Below, piece by piece: positions 16,839-25,697 of a stretch of DNA of 64,000 nucleotides. Numbering within the stretch: position 1 is the stretch's first letter; each line of letters begins with the position of its first letter. The DNA is from Asaia bogorensis (GTDB lineage: Bacteria > Pseudomonadota > Alphaproteobacteria > Acetobacterales > Acetobacteraceae). Under the pieces are notes generated by a model, which was not told the DNA's origin, ran no database searches, and was given only the letters and a program-made list of their open reading frames with translations. A program made the position numbers and the translations under genes. The stretch spans positions 1-64,000 of the forward strand of contig CALQTN020000013.1 in NCBI GenBank assembly GCA_943333505.2, given 5' to 3'.

Positions 16839-17390
16839 ATGCGCATTCCTCCTACGATTCTGGCAGGCTTTGTCCTGCTCCTGGCGGCCGGATCGGCGAT
16901 TGGCCAGGGCCGCCCCGACATCGACAATCTGCTAAGCCAGCTCAGAGTTGCGCCCGACGAACAGGCGGCGGTGCTGCTGGAACGCCGCATCCGCGACGCG
17001 TGGATGAAATCCGGATCGCCGTCTGCAGTCGTTATGTTGCAACGCGGCATGCGCGAACTGGCAGCGAAAGACTTCGATCGCGCGCTCGATGCGTTTGATT
17101 CCGCCCTGGTGCTCGAACCTGACTGGACCGAAGGCTACCACCGCCGCGCCGTCGCGCGTTTCGAAGCCGGGAAATACGACCTCGCGCTCGCAGACATTCA
17201 GGCAGCCCTGGCACGTGAGCCGCGCCATTTCATGGTGTTGCAATCCCTGTCGCGGATTGCCGAGGCCCGCAAGGACTGGACGGGCGCGCTGGCGGCATTC
17301 AAACGCTGCCTCGATGTCGATCCGAAGATGCCCGGCGGCGCCGAACGGTTGGCGATGTTGCAAAATAAAGTCTCAGGGGAAGCGCTATGA
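16839..17390 (+). CDS. exported tetratricopeptide-repeat protein
   Basis: A 183-residue protein with a Sec signal peptide (MRIPPTILAGFVLLLAAGSAIGQG, likely cleavage after AIG or GQG), so it is periplasmic. The mature part carries about three TPR units: AAKDFDRALDAFDSALVLEP, FEAGKYDLALADIQAALAREP and RKDWTGALAAFKRCLDVDP. TPR proteins usually scaffold other proteins, and the partner is unknown. It overlaps the next gene (serine hydrolase) by four bases, so the two are probably co-translated and may work together. Confidence 0.85.
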   Translation: MRIPPTILAGFVLLLAAGSAIGQGRPDIDNLLSQLRVAPDEQAAVLLERRIRDAWMKSGSPSAVVMLQRGMRELAAKDFDRALDAFDSALVLEPDWTEGYHRRAVARFEAGKYDLALADIQAALAREPRHFMVLQSLSRIAEARKDWTGALAAFKRCLDVDPKMPGGAERLAMLQNKVSGEAL

Positions 17391-18427
17391 CGCCGGCCGC
17401 ATTTGCTCTTGCCCATGAAACCACCTGGCCACGCGATATTGGCGCGCATCTGGAGGCTGGCGCCTTCGAGCCGGCGCCGTGGAACGCGGTGCTTGGTCCG
17501 ACCGCAGTGCGAGGGGCGCCGAACGGGGTGCTGCTGCATCGCGGCGCGCGGATTGCGCAATGGGGCGATACACATCAGATCGACATGACCTTTAGCGTGG
17601 CGAAATCCTATCTGGCGATCCTCACCGGGCTGGCGATCGCCGATGGGTTGATCGGTGATATCGATGAGCTTGTCGGCGCGACGGTCGATGATGGCGGCTT
17701 TGCCGGGCCGCATAACGGGGCGATCACCTGGCGGCATTTGCTGACCCAGACCTCCGAATGGGAAGGCACCCTGTTCGACAAGCCTGACCAGATCGACCGC
17801 TACCGCAGCACTGCCAATGGCGGCGATGCCATGACAGGCCACAAGAAGGGCGATCCGCGGCCATTGCAGGCGCCGGGTAGCTACTGGGAATATAATGATG
17901 TCCGGGTGAACCGGCTGGCGCTGGCATTGCTGCGCCGCTTCGGGCGGTCGTTGCGCGACGTGTTCGCCGAACGGATCATGGCCCCGATCGGTGCCAGCAA
18001 TGATTGGCGCTGGGTTGGCTATCGCAATTCGATCGTATCAGTGAACGGTCACGCGGTTGAAAGTGTTTCGGGCGGCGGACATTGGGGCGGTGGCGTTTTC
18101 ATTCACGCCGAGGATCAGGCGCTGATCGGCCAGTTGATGCTGGCAGACGGGGTATGGAACGGCAGACGCCTGCTACCGCCCGGCTGGGTGGCCGCGATGT
18201 GTGCGCCCTGTCCGATCCGCCCGGATTATGGGCTGCTGTGGTGGCTCAATACCGATCGCAGCTTCAAGCCAGCCGCCAGCCCGGAAAGTTATTTCGGCCT
18301 CGGCGCGGGCGGCAACATCACCTGGATCGATCCGGCGAATGAGATCGTGGCCGTGCTACGCTGGATCGATGTGGCCGCGTTGAATGAGTGGATCGGCGTA
18401 GCGCTGGCGGCGGTGAAGCGGGGCTGA
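17387..18427 (+). CDS. serine hydrolase (class C beta-lactamase/penicillin-binding-protein-like)
   Basis: A 346-residue protein of the beta-lactamase/esterase fold. The SxxK motif is S70-VAK73 in MTFSVAKSYLAIL, and the second motif is an EYND in place of the usual YxN. A C-terminal HWGGGVF-like/GAGGNITW strand could play the role of the KTG-like region. No signal peptide is visible, so it could be cytoplasmic. Members of this family act as esterases, D-amino-acid peptidases or beta-lactamases, and no substrate can be assigned. It starts on ATGA within the TPR gene and converges with the methyltransferase at 18430. Confidence 0.85.
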   Translation: MTPAAFALAHETTWPRDIGAHLEAGAFEPAPWNAVLGPTAVRGAPNGVLLHRGARIAQWGDTHQIDMTFSVAKSYLAILTGLAIADGLIGDIDELVGATVDDGGFAGPHNGAITWRHLLTQTSEWEGTLFDKPDQIDRYRSTANGGDAMTGHKKGDPRPLQAPGSYWEYNDVRVNRLALALLRRFGRSLRDVFAERIMAPIGASNDWRWVGYRNSIVSVNGHAVESVSGGGHWGGGVFIHAEDQALIGQLMLADGVWNGRRLLPPGWVAAMCAPCPIRPDYGLLWWLNTDRSFKPAASPESYFGLGAGGNITWIDPANEIVAVLRWIDVAALNEWIGVALAAVKRG

Positions 18428-18429
18428 GG

Positions 18430-19971
18430 CTATACAATCCCCAGCGCACGCAGCAGCGGCACGCGCTGATCGATGAACTCGCCGAGTGCGCGCTCCAGCT
18501 CTGCGATGGTTTCATCATCGGACATGATCTTCTCGCCGTTCTTGATGATCCGCTCTCCCAGACGGGACATCAACCGCCAGACATAGCGTGCCAGCGCAGG
18601 CGCATCGCCAAGCCCCTGCTGCATCCCCAGCAGGCACATCTGCTGCACCCGGAAAACCGGGACCCCGCCGCCGATCACTGGGGAGGCGAGATAGGCAATC
18701 ACGCTGTTGCCGACTGCGTTGTTATCCATGACGTGCTGATTGAAGGCGCGACATTGGGCCAAGGTTTCCGCGCTCGGGGTTTGCGTCGGCCCAAGATGCC
18801 CGGCACCGGTGAGCAGCAGCAGGATCGCATGAAGTTTGTCGACGGTCAGATGCGCGAGGCCGGGCACCGTGAGCAACTGATCGATCGATTTTGGCGCATA
18901 GTTCTGCGCGGCCAGTGCGGCAATCAACGGGGTGAATACCGGCTCAGGGATGGTCGCCTCGCTGAACGGGCCAGGGTTTTTGGCAGGCACGTCGTTCAGC
19001 GAGGTCAGCAGGATGTAGGGCTGTGCCCGCAACGCCGCCCAACGCCGCACCGGTGACAACCGCCTGGGGCCCTTGATGAAAATATCGCGCCGGAAACCCT
19101 GATTGGTCAGGCAATCGCGGGTCGCCTCGCGCAGCACCGGATGGGAGATGGTGGCGAGCAATTGCTGGCCTTCCGGCGGCAAACAAATGGCGTCTATATG
19201 GTTCAGCAAGTAGGCTGAGGTCGCGTAGCTGAGCTTGGCCTGTTCCATACGCGCGGCGAAATCGGCAAAGCCCATCACCCGCCAGTCCGGCACGAAATAT
19301 TCGTGGGCAAGATAGTCCCTGCCTTGATCGGTGAGGCTTTGCAGCTTGGCATCGAGGCCCGGATTGGCGCGAAAATAGACCGAGTTGGCGTCGATCAATG
19401 TGCGTGCAAAGCCGATTGCCCCATCTATGCCGGCCGCCATGCCATCGGCGGCACTGCCGGCAAGGTCTGAATGCAGTTTCATCAGATTACGCAATGGCAG
19501 CAACGGCGCCATGCCCGGCAGACAGTTATAGCTGGCATAAACCATGCCGCCGACCCGCAGCTTGCGACGGATCAGATCGATGACGATCTGGCCATCGGCC
19601 TCGGAAATCCAGCTCCACACGCCATGCAGGGCGATGACATCGAAGTCCGGCAAATCAGGGCGGGCGGCGAAATCGGCGAAACTGTCATCGAACAGCATCG
19701 CCTGCGCGCCCGATGCCGCGACCAGTTCCTGGGCGTGGGCGGCGTGGCTGGGGTTATAATCAGTGCCCCAGAAGGTGCCCGCATTCGATGCGGCATGAAG
19801 TGCCACGTCCACACCCTGGCCAAAGCCGAGTTCGAGATAGCGCGTCGGCCCGTCCGGTGCCGGTGCGAAACCGGCATCAAGACAGGCCAGACGCAGGATC
19901 GCCGGGCAAAGCTCACGATAATAGCCGAAGCTATAGGCGATTTCCGCGGGCTTGCTCGACATCCAGGTCAT
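18430..19971 (-). CDS. SAM-dependent methyltransferase with methyltransferase regulatory domain
   Basis: A 513-residue protein. The N-terminal class I methyltransferase core has motif I YLELGFGQGVDVALHA (about 46-61), then WGTDYNPSHAAHA and DFDVIALHGVWSWI. The middle region (about 220-400) resembles the methyltransferase regulatory domain found fused to such enzymes, and the C-terminal part is helical. The methyl acceptor is unknown. The start at 19971 has a GGAT-like site, and a Met three codons later is an alternative. The ECH gene starts upstream with a short gap, so the two could share a transcript. The stop lies two bases from the convergent serine-hydrolase gene. Confidence 0.8.
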   Translation of the reverse strand: MTWMSSKPAEIAYSFGYYRELCPAILRLACLDAGFAPAPDGPTRYLELGFGQGVDVALHAASNAGTFWGTDYNPSHAAHAQELVAASGAQAMLFDDSFADFAARPDLPDFDVIALHGVWSWISEADGQIVIDLIRRKLRVGGMVYASYNCLPGMAPLLPLRNLMKLHSDLAGSAADGMAAGIDGAIGFARTLIDANSVYFRANPGLDAKLQSLTDQGRDYLAHEYFVPDWRVMGFADFAARMEQAKLSYATSAYLLNHIDAICLPPEGQQLLATISHPVLREATRDCLTNQGFRRDIFIKGPRRLSPVRRWAALRAQPYILLTSLNDVPAKNPGPFSEATIPEPVFTPLIAALAAQNYAPKSIDQLLTVPGLAHLTVDKLHAILLLLTGAGHLGPTQTPSAETLAQCRAFNQHVMDNNAVGNSVIAYLASPVIGGGVPVFRVQQMCLLGMQQGLGDAPALARYVWRLMSRLGERIIKNGEKIMSDDETIAELERALGEFIDQRVPLLRALGIV

Positions 19972-19998
19972 CGCGCAGCAATCCAGGGGTGGGGCATG

Positions 19999-20796
19999 CT
20001 ATTGCCCGGTAAACACTGGCTTGCGCTTTTCAACGAAGGCGTTTGCAGCTTCGCGGTGATCGTCGGTCGCATGCGCCAGCGCCTGCATCGCGGCGGACAT
20101 TTCGAGCAGTGTATCGAGCCGCGAATGGCGTCCCTCGGTCAGCAGCCGCTTGGTCAGCCGCACTGCTTGCGGTGGGTTGGCAGCGATGCGTTTGGCGAGT
20201 GCCACCGCGGTTGCCATCAACTCGGCGTCCGGCACCACCCGTGATACCAGCCCGCAGGCCAGCGCTTCGTCGGCGGAAAGCTGATCGCCGGTGAAGGCCA
20301 TTTCGGCGGCCTTGGAGAAGCCGACCACGCGCTGCAACAGCCATGCCCCGCCATCGCCTGGTACCAAGCCAACCTTGACGAAGCTTTCAGCGAAGCGCGC
20401 CGATTGGCCGGCGATGCGGATGTCGCACATGCAGGTCAGGTCGCAGCCCGCGCCAATCGCCGGGCCGTTCACGGCGGCAATGATCGGCACTTCCAATTTT
20501 TCGAACGCCAGCGGGATGCGCTGAATGCCGCGCTTGTAATAGCTGGTGGTGTTGACCGGCCGGCGGCGGCGTTCTTCGGCGCCTTCGGCCATGCGCTTGA
20601 CATTGCCGCCGGCGGAAAATGCGCTGCCATTGGCGGTCAGGATCGCGACGCGCACCGATGGGTCGCCGTTCATCCGGTCGCAGGCGGCAACCAGGCCTTC
20701 GATGATGTCATCGGAAATCGGATTGCGCTGTTCAGGCAGGTTCAGGGTCAGCGTGACGATGGCGCCGTCTTGCTGGTAGAGCAGGTCTTCGGACAT
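19999..20796 (-). CDS. enoyl-CoA hydratase/isomerase family protein
   Basis: A 265-residue crotonase-fold protein. The oxyanion-hole glycines are in FSAGGNVKRM (about 61-70) and AAVNGPAIGAGCDLTCMCDIRIA. The second catalytic-region block, ARFAESFVKVGLVPGDGGAWLLQ, supplies one Glu, in the AES segment. The position that is the second catalytic Glu in hydratases is occupied by Asp/Gly (PGDGG), as in several crotonases with other activities, so hydratase activity is not certain. It probably acts on a short or branched acyl-CoA in the same pathway as the acyl-CoA dehydrogenases at 20948 and 22169. Confidence 0.85.
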   Translation of the reverse strand: MSEDLLYQQDGAIVTLTLNLPEQRNPISDDIIEGLVAACDRMNGDPSVRVAILTANGSAFSAGGNVKRMAEGAEERRRRPVNTTSYYKRGIQRIPLAFEKLEVPIIAAVNGPAIGAGCDLTCMCDIRIAGQSARFAESFVKVGLVPGDGGAWLLQRVVGFSKAAEMAFTGDQLSADEALACGLVSRVVPDAELMATAVALAKRIAANPPQAVRLTKRLLTEGRHSRLDTLLEMSAAMQALAHATDDHREAANAFVEKRKPVFTGQ

Positions 20797-20821
20797 TTAG
20801 GACGTTTCCCTTAAGAAAGTA

Positions 20822-20939
20822 GTTCTTTTTGTGAACAAAAAGAACCAAAAAAACTTTTTGATACTGACGCACCGCATGTGGCGCGCACTCGGACACAAAG
20901 TCGGCAGTTCTTTTGCTTCTTTTCTTCCAGGAAAAGAAG
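20822..20939 (+). repeat. composite palindromic repeat (GTTCTTTTTGT family), full copy
   Basis: First palindrome: 11-base arms GTTCTTTTTGT (20822-20832) and complement (20835-20845) around GA, followed by a run ending AAACTTTTTGATAC. Second palindrome: CTTCTTTTC (20916-20924) and GAAAAGAAG (20931-20939) with a six-base spacer. It lies in the spacer between the acyl-CoA dehydrogenase and the enoyl-CoA hydratase genes. The same order of parts recurs at 59275-59409. Confidence 0.8.
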
Positions 20940-20947
20940 TCCTGCCT

Positions 20948-22102
20948 TCACCTTAACCCGAGACCCCTTGCGATCATGCCGCGCAAAATCTCCCTTGTGC
21001 CGCCCCGCAACGAAAAGCTCGGCGCGTGCAGCATGCTATGCGCCAACACCGCGAGGAAATCCTCCGTGGTCTCCGCCGTCGGCTCACTCGCGATCAAGGT
21101 CCGCGCGATCTCCGGAATTTCCTGTTCCAGCGTGGTGCCCAAATCCTTCACCATCGCTGCATGATTGGCTGGCTCCAGGCCTTGCTGCAGCATCCCGGAA
21201 ATCGACCGCGACATCCGCCGCAAGGTGATGAAATGCGCCTGCAAGCGCCCGAGCGCGATCGCGGCGCGTTCCGACGGGTCCTGGCCCAGCACCCGCATCA
21301 GTTCGACGACCAGCCCGAACGTTGACAGGAACCGCTCCGGCCCGCTGCGTTCGAACGCGAGTTCGCCGGTGACCTGCTTCCAGCCTGCGCCCTCGGTGCC
21401 GAGCAGGGCATCCTCCGGCAGGAAGGCGTCGGTGAAGACAACTTCGTTGAAATGATGCGCGCCGGACAAGGCGTGGACGGGACGGATCTGCATGCCGGTC
21501 GTGGTTTTCATATCGACCAGAAACTGCGTCGTGCCAGCATGGCGATCGGTCGAGTCGACCGATCCCGTCCGGCAGAACAGGATCATGTAGTCAGCCTGAT
21601 GTGCCGCACTGGTCCACAACTTGGTGCCGTTCACCACCCAGCCGCCCTGCACCTTGGTTGCCTTGGTGCGGGTGGAAGCAAGGTCTGATCCGCTATCCGG
21701 CTCGCTCATCCCGATGCAGAAACAGCATTCGCCGGCGGCGATCTTGGGCAGGATTTTCTGCTTCTGTTCATCGGTGCCGATCTTGAGGATCTGAACCCCG
21801 CTTTGCCGATCGGCAACCCAATGCAGCGCGACCGGCGCGCCGGCTGCCAAGGTTTCTTCCATGACCACATAGCGTTCCAGCGCGCTGCGCTCGTGTCCGC
21901 CATATTGCTTCGGCCAGGTCATCCCAATCCAGCCCTTGGCGCCGAGCTTGCGGCTGAACTCGGCGTCGTGACCGGACCAGCTTTCGGCTTTGCCGCGGGC
22001 ATCGCGGCCCGCCAACTCAACGCGCAGGAACTCTCGCACTTCTGCCCGCAAAATCTCGGCTTCCGGGCTCGCGGGTGGTTTGGGGAAGGTGATGGCGTTC
22101 AT
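20948..22102 (-). CDS. acyl-CoA dehydrogenase
   Basis: A 384-residue acyl-CoA dehydrogenase. The FAD-binding signature FCIGMSEPDSGSDLASTRTKA lies near residue 125-145, and the C-terminal block LRGGTREILRGMIARGLGL matches the family's FAD/dimer end. It catalyses alpha,beta-dehydrogenation of an acyl-CoA with electrons going to ETF. ATG 22102 has GAGGGAC upstream, and a further upstream start at 22120 is less likely. It stands next to a more diverged acyl-CoA dehydrogenase (22169), a pairing typical of heteromeric enzymes. The chain length or substrate is unknown. Confidence 0.92.
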   Translation of the reverse strand: MNAITFPKPPASPEAEILRAEVREFLRVELAGRDARGKAESWSGHDAEFSRKLGAKGWIGMTWPKQYGGHERSALERYVVMEETLAAGAPVALHWVADRQSGVQILKIGTDEQKQKILPKIAAGECCFCIGMSEPDSGSDLASTRTKATKVQGGWVVNGTKLWTSAAHQADYMILFCRTGSVDSTDRHAGTTQFLVDMKTTTGMQIRPVHALSGAHHFNEVVFTDAFLPEDALLGTEGAGWKQVTGELAFERSGPERFLSTFGLVVELMRVLGQDPSERAAIALGRLQAHFITLRRMSRSISGMLQQGLEPANHAAMVKDLGTTLEQEIPEIARTLIASEPTAETTEDFLAVLAHSMLHAPSFSLRGGTREILRGMIARGLGLR

Positions 22103-22128
22103 TGAAAGTCCCTCAGGCAAGGAAGCGC

Positions 22129-22160
22129 GTTGTTTTTGTGAACGAAAAGAACCAAAAAAC
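22129..22160 (+). repeat. partial copy of the GTTCTTTTTGT palindrome family
   Basis: A degenerate version of the first palindrome (GTTGTTTTTGT, GA, ACGAAAAGAAC at 22129-22152) with the trailing CAAAAAACTTT seen in the other copies. It lies between the two acyl-CoA dehydrogenase genes. The second palindrome is absent. Confidence 0.7.
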
Positions 22161-22168
22161 TTTATCCA

Positions 22169-23224
22169 TTAGAGCGTCGTCATATCCGCCCAGAACTGGT
22201 CCGGTCCACGTTCGGCGGCCATTCGGCCTAGAAGCAGCGCCCATTCGGCCTCGCCACCGAACTCGTCGCGCCAACTCCACAGCCGTTTGGTGAAGTAATG
22301 CAGGCTGTGCTCGTAGGTGAAGCCGATGGCGCCGTGGATGGCATGCCCGAGGCTTGCAACCGTGCCAGCAGCCTCACCACAGCGTAACTTCGCTGCGGCA
22401 ATCGCGGTGATGCCCATGCCATGCCCGACCGCCTCGGCGGCGAGGTCGGCGGCAGCACTTGCTGCCGCAGTCTGGCTCGCCATGATCGCGAGGTTCTGCT
22501 GCACCGCCTGGAACTTGCCGATCGGCTTGCCGAACTGCTTGCGATCCAGGGCATATTGCAGGGTGAGGGCCAGGATATGATCCATCGCCCCCGACATTTG
22601 CTGGCAGCGCGCGGCAGCCCCGAGCCTGCGCAGTTGTGCCGCATCAACAATGGTTGCACCCACTGCCGCGCGCGGCACCACGGCGGCGAAGGTCACGTTG
22701 TCGCGCGGTTCACGCGCCAGATTGGCGCTCGTCGTCACCGTCCAGCCGCCGGCCGGCACACATGCCACCACCATCCCGTCCGGCCCTTCGGCCAGCACCG
22801 CGATCGCGCCGACCGATCTGCCCCACGGAATACGCCTGGCTTGGCCGGTGATCCGCCAGCCATCGCCATCCGGTGTCGCAAACAGGTTATCGCCCGGCAG
22901 CACCGGGGCGATCGACATCGTGCCATCAGGGATCGCGAGCCCCGCCTGGGCCAGAAGCCAGCTCGCCATCATGGTCTCAGCCAGCGGCAGTGGCACCGCG
23001 GCGCCGCCTGCGGCACGCAGGATCGACAGGGCTTCGGCCGGATCGACCCCATAGCCACCAGCTTCTTCCGGCACCAGCGCGCGCGTCAGCCCGGCATCTT
23101 CCACCGCCGCCCAACCGGCCGCCGGCCACGTGCCAGCTTCGGCGGTGGCAAGATCGCGCGGCGCGAAATGGTCGGCAAAGACCCGTGTCGCGGTCTCGCG
23201 CAGCATGTCGGTTTCTTCTGGCAA
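22169..23224 (-). CDS. acyl-CoA dehydrogenase-like protein (diverged)
   Basis: A 351-residue acyl-CoA dehydrogenase-type protein, shorter and more diverged than its neighbour. It retains the helical C-terminal core (LQYALDRKQFGKPIGKFQAVQQNLA and IHGAIGFTYEHSLHYFTKRLW) but the central FAD-binding signature is poorly matched. Such partners often form heteromers with a catalytic acyl-CoA dehydrogenase, as the FadE28/FadE29-type pairs do. I take TTG 23224 as the start because GGAGGA stands 6-7 bases before it; ATG 23206 is the alternative. The substrate is unknown. Confidence 0.82.
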   Translation of the reverse strand: MPEETDMLRETATRVFADHFAPRDLATAEAGTWPAAGWAAVEDAGLTRALVPEEAGGYGVDPAEALSILRAAGGAAVPLPLAETMMASWLLAQAGLAIPDGTMSIAPVLPGDNLFATPDGDGWRITGQARRIPWGRSVGAIAVLAEGPDGMVVACVPAGGWTVTTSANLAREPRDNVTFAAVVPRAAVGATIVDAAQLRRLGAAARCQQMSGAMDHILALTLQYALDRKQFGKPIGKFQAVQQNLAIMASQTAAASAAADLAAEAVGHGMGITAIAAAKLRCGEAAGTVASLGHAIHGAIGFTYEHSLHYFTKRLWSWRDEFGGEAEWALLLGRMAAERGPDQFWADMTTL

Positions 23225-23346
23225 CCCAAATCCTCCCGGCGGCAAATTCTTGCCAATGCTAACAGCTTCTTCGCGGCGGGAAAGCGTCTCGACAGATGCA
23301 CCATCGGCGGGCAGGTTCCCGTCGATGGCAGGTAAGGATTTTTACG

Positions 23347-24897
23347 ATGAGTGACAGCGCCCCAAGACGCGGCGGACGTGCCGGCCGTGCCGGGCGCAGT
23401 GCCGGCAAAGGCCCGATTGATCAGAAGCCGTTCCGCCAGCCACGCCGCCGTTTTGCGCCGACCGATATCGTCTCGGCCGACGCGCTGGAGCGCATTCATC
23501 AGGCCTCGCTGACCATTCTCGAAGAAATCGGGATGGATTTCCTCGATGCCGAGGCGCGCGACATCTGCGTGAAAGCGGGCGCGACTGTCACCGCCGGCGG
23601 GATCCGGGTCCGCTTCGACCGCGCGATGATCGAAGCCGCTATCAAGACCTGCCCGGCGGAATTCACCCTGCATGCCCGCAACCCGGCGCATAATGTCCGC
23701 ATGGGCGGCGACTGGCTGGCTTTCGCGCAAATGGCCAGCGCGCCGAATTGCTCCGACCTCGACAATGGCCGCCGACCGGGCGCGCATGCCGATTACCAGA
23801 ACCTGCTGCGGCTGGGCCAAAGCTTCAATATCCTGCATCTGACTGCGGGCTACCCGGTTGAGCCGGTTGATCTGCATGCCTCGACCCGGCATCTCGATTG
23901 CCTCGCCGATTTTGTCATGCTGACCGACAAGGCCTTTCACCTTTATTCGCTCGGCACCGCGCGGGTGCGCGATGGGCTGGAAATCACCCGGATCGGGCGT
24001 GGCATTACCGAAGCGCAGATGGATGCCGAGCCATCGGTGCTGTCGGTGATCAACTCGTCATCGCCGCTGCGCCTTGATGAGCCGATGTTGCAGGGCATGA
24101 TCGAGATGGCGCGGCGCAATCAGGTGATTGTGATGACGCCGTTTACCCTGGCCGGCGCCATGGCCCCGGTCACCATCGTCGGCGCGCTTGCCCAGCAGAA
24201 CGCCGAGGCTTTGGCCGGCATCGCCTTCACCCAGTTCGTCCGCCCCGGCGCGCCGGTGATGTATGGCGGCTTCACCAGCAATGTGGACATGAAATCCGGC
24301 GCGCCCGCTTTCGGCACTCCGGAATACATGAAGGCGCAGATGGTTGGCGGGCAGTTGGCGCGGCGCTACGGGATCCCCTACCGCACGTCGAATGTGTGTG
24401 CCGCCAACAGCGTTGATGCCCAGGCTGCTTACGAGTCGGTGTTTTCGCTCTGGGGCGCCGCGATGGGCGGCGGCAACCTGATCAAGCACGCGGCAGGCTG
24501 GCTTGAAGGTGGGCTGACCTGTTCGTTCGAGAAAACCATCCTCGACATCGATCTGTTGCAAATGGTCGCCGAGTTCCTCGATCCGCTGGTGATCGACGAT
24601 GACACTCTGGCGCTCGAGGCGGTGCGCGATGTCGGGCCGGGCGGACATTATTTCGGCACGCCCCACACCCAGGCGCGTTACACGAATGCGTTTTATGCGC
24701 CGATCTTGTCGGATTGGCGGAACTTCGAGAACTGGGCCGATGCCGGCAGCCCGACCGCGGAGATCAAGGCCAATAAAGTCTGGAAGGACGTGCTGGCCGC
24801 CTATGAAACGCCGGCGATTGATCCTGGGGTTGCCGAGGAGTTGGCGGCGTTTGTGGCCAAGCGGAAAGATGAGGGTGGGATGAAGGTGGATTTTTGA
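23347..24897 (+). CDS. MttB/trimethylamine methyltransferase family protein (no pyrrolysine codon)
   Basis: A 516-residue member of the MttB superfamily. Archaeal MttB moves a methyl group from trimethylamine to a corrinoid protein and needs pyrrolysine (an in-frame TAG). This gene reads through without any in-frame stop, so it belongs to the non-Pyl group whose known members act on glycine betaine or related quaternary amines. The N-terminal ~40 residues are Gly/Arg-rich and basic, and the barrel follows with [22 protein letters not shown] and [18 protein letters not shown]. No corrinoid protein or methyltransferase 2 is encoded nearby. ATG 23347 follows an AAGGA site. The gene is divergent from the dehydrogenases. 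Confidence 0.85.
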   Translation: MSDSAPRRGGRAGRAGRSAGKGPIDQKPFRQPRRRFAPTDIVSADALERIHQASLTILEEIGMDFLDAEARDICVKAGATVTAGGIRVRFDRAMIEAAIKTCPAEFTLHARNPAHNVRMGGDWLAFAQMASAPNCSDLDNGRRPGAHADYQNLLRLGQSFNILHLTAGYPVEPVDLHASTRHLDCLADFVMLTDKAFHLYSLGTARVRDGLEITRIGRGITEAQMDAEPSVLSVINSSSPLRLDEPMLQGMIEMARRNQVIVMTPFTLAGAMAPVTIVGALAQQNAEALAGIAFTQFVRPGAPVMYGGFTSNVDMKSGAPAFGTPEYMKAQMVGGQLARRYGIPYRTSNVCAANSVDAQAAYESVFSLWGAAMGGGNLIKHAAGWLEGGLTCSFEKTILDIDLLQMVAEFLDPLVIDDDTLALEAVRDVGPGGHYFGTPHTQARYTNAFYAPILSDWRNFENWADAGSPTAEIKANKVWKDVLAAYETPAIDPGVAEELAAFVAKRKDEGGMKVDF

Positions 24898-25035
24898 GCC
24901 GACGACCGCGCTCGACGTCACTATCCAAGACCAGATTTTGCGGTTGCTGCGCGGGCTGGTCGATGATCTCGGGGTGATCGCCGAAACCTGCGATTGGGTG
25001 GCGGTGATGTATGCCGGGCCGCTGGATGCCCCGCC
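24896..25035 (+). pseudogene. fragment of an oligopeptide/dipeptide ABC transporter ATPase (OppD/DppD-like)
   Basis: Starting in the bases that overlap the mttB-family stop, one frame reads [19 protein letters not shown], the Walker-B/D-loop region of OppD/DppD ATPases. It then jumps by an internal deletion to [19 protein letters not shown], the segment around the switch histidine, which is lost here. Everything before and after is missing. The fragment shows that a peptide ABC transporter gene once stood here and that its 5' part was replaced by the end of the methyltransferase gene. Confidence 0.7.
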
Positions 25036-25065
25036 ATCCGATCGCTTTTACGTGCTGACGGGTCA

Positions 25066-25575
25066 GCCCCACCGCCGATGTGATCGACAGTCAGAGCGTC
25101 AAGAGCGCAGAAAAAGCGGGGCCTGCGTCGACCCGAATGGCTATGATGCAGGCAAGAAAATCAAAGGTAAGAAGCGGCATATCCTTGTCGATACGATAGG
25201 GTTGCTGCTGCACGCGGTTGTTCAACCGGCCATATCCAGGACAGGGATGGCGGCGTGCTGGTGATCTCGACGCTGTTTGGGATGTATCCATTCCTGCACA
25301 AGCTGTTTGCTGATGGTGGCTACCAGGGGCCACAGTTCGCATCCGCTGTGGCCACGGTAATGCCGCAACTTTCGGTCGAAATCGTCAAGCGATCCGATCA
25401 GGCAAAGGGGTTTGTGGTCACCCCGAAAAGATGGGTCGTTGAACGGACGCTGGCCTGGCTGAACCGGTGCCGGAGATTGGCAAAAGATTTCGAGAACCCC
25501 GCTCGTGTGGCGGTGGCGTTCATCCGATTGGGATCAAGCCGAATGATGCTGAGAAGGCTCTGTAACCCAATATGA
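25066..25575 (+). pseudogene. IS5-family transposase remnant with frameshifts
   Basis: Pieces of a DDE transposase are spread over three frames: [15 protein letters not shown] (first Asp), then after a frameshift [20 protein letters not shown], then after another frameshift HKLFADGGYQG (second Asp) and KRWVVERTLAWLNRCRRLAKDFE (Glu, with the typical R…K spacing). The N-terminal third is absent. The layout is that of IS5-type (IS427-group) transposases. Clear terminal inverted repeats were not found, so element borders are not set. Confidence 0.8.
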
Positions 25576-25592
25576 ACCTTCCGGACGGACTC

Positions 25593-25697
25593 TGGAGCGT
25601 GATGACCGCTGATAGGCGCGGTCATCACGCTCTAACTCTTTGTTTGATCGCGTGATTCAGACCTTCGTGTGATTCCACCTACGGTCATCACGCTCTA
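25593..25697 (+). repeat. full 105-bp copy of the TAGAGCGTGATGACC element
   Basis: Nearly identical to 2014-2118 along its whole length: the hairpin, the core with CGTGATTCAGACCTTCGTG and the last arm CGGTCATCACGCTCTA. The visible differences are TGG for TAG at the left end and GATCGCG for GGTCGCG in the core. Its right end, read on the minus strand, is the TAG stop codon of the DUF2786-like gene. It directly follows the IS5 remnant. Confidence 0.88.

Noticed and set aside
22164-22184. Possible copy of the TAGAGCGTGATGACC element at the second acyl-CoA dehydrogenase end
   Set aside because: The bases TTAGAGCGTCGTCAT look similar, but they simply encode MTTL and its stop; the match ends after eight bases.
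24938-25264. One continuous 108-codon ORF
   Set aside because: It fuses an OppD-like fragment to an out-of-frame piece of an IS5 transposase by chance and is not a gene.
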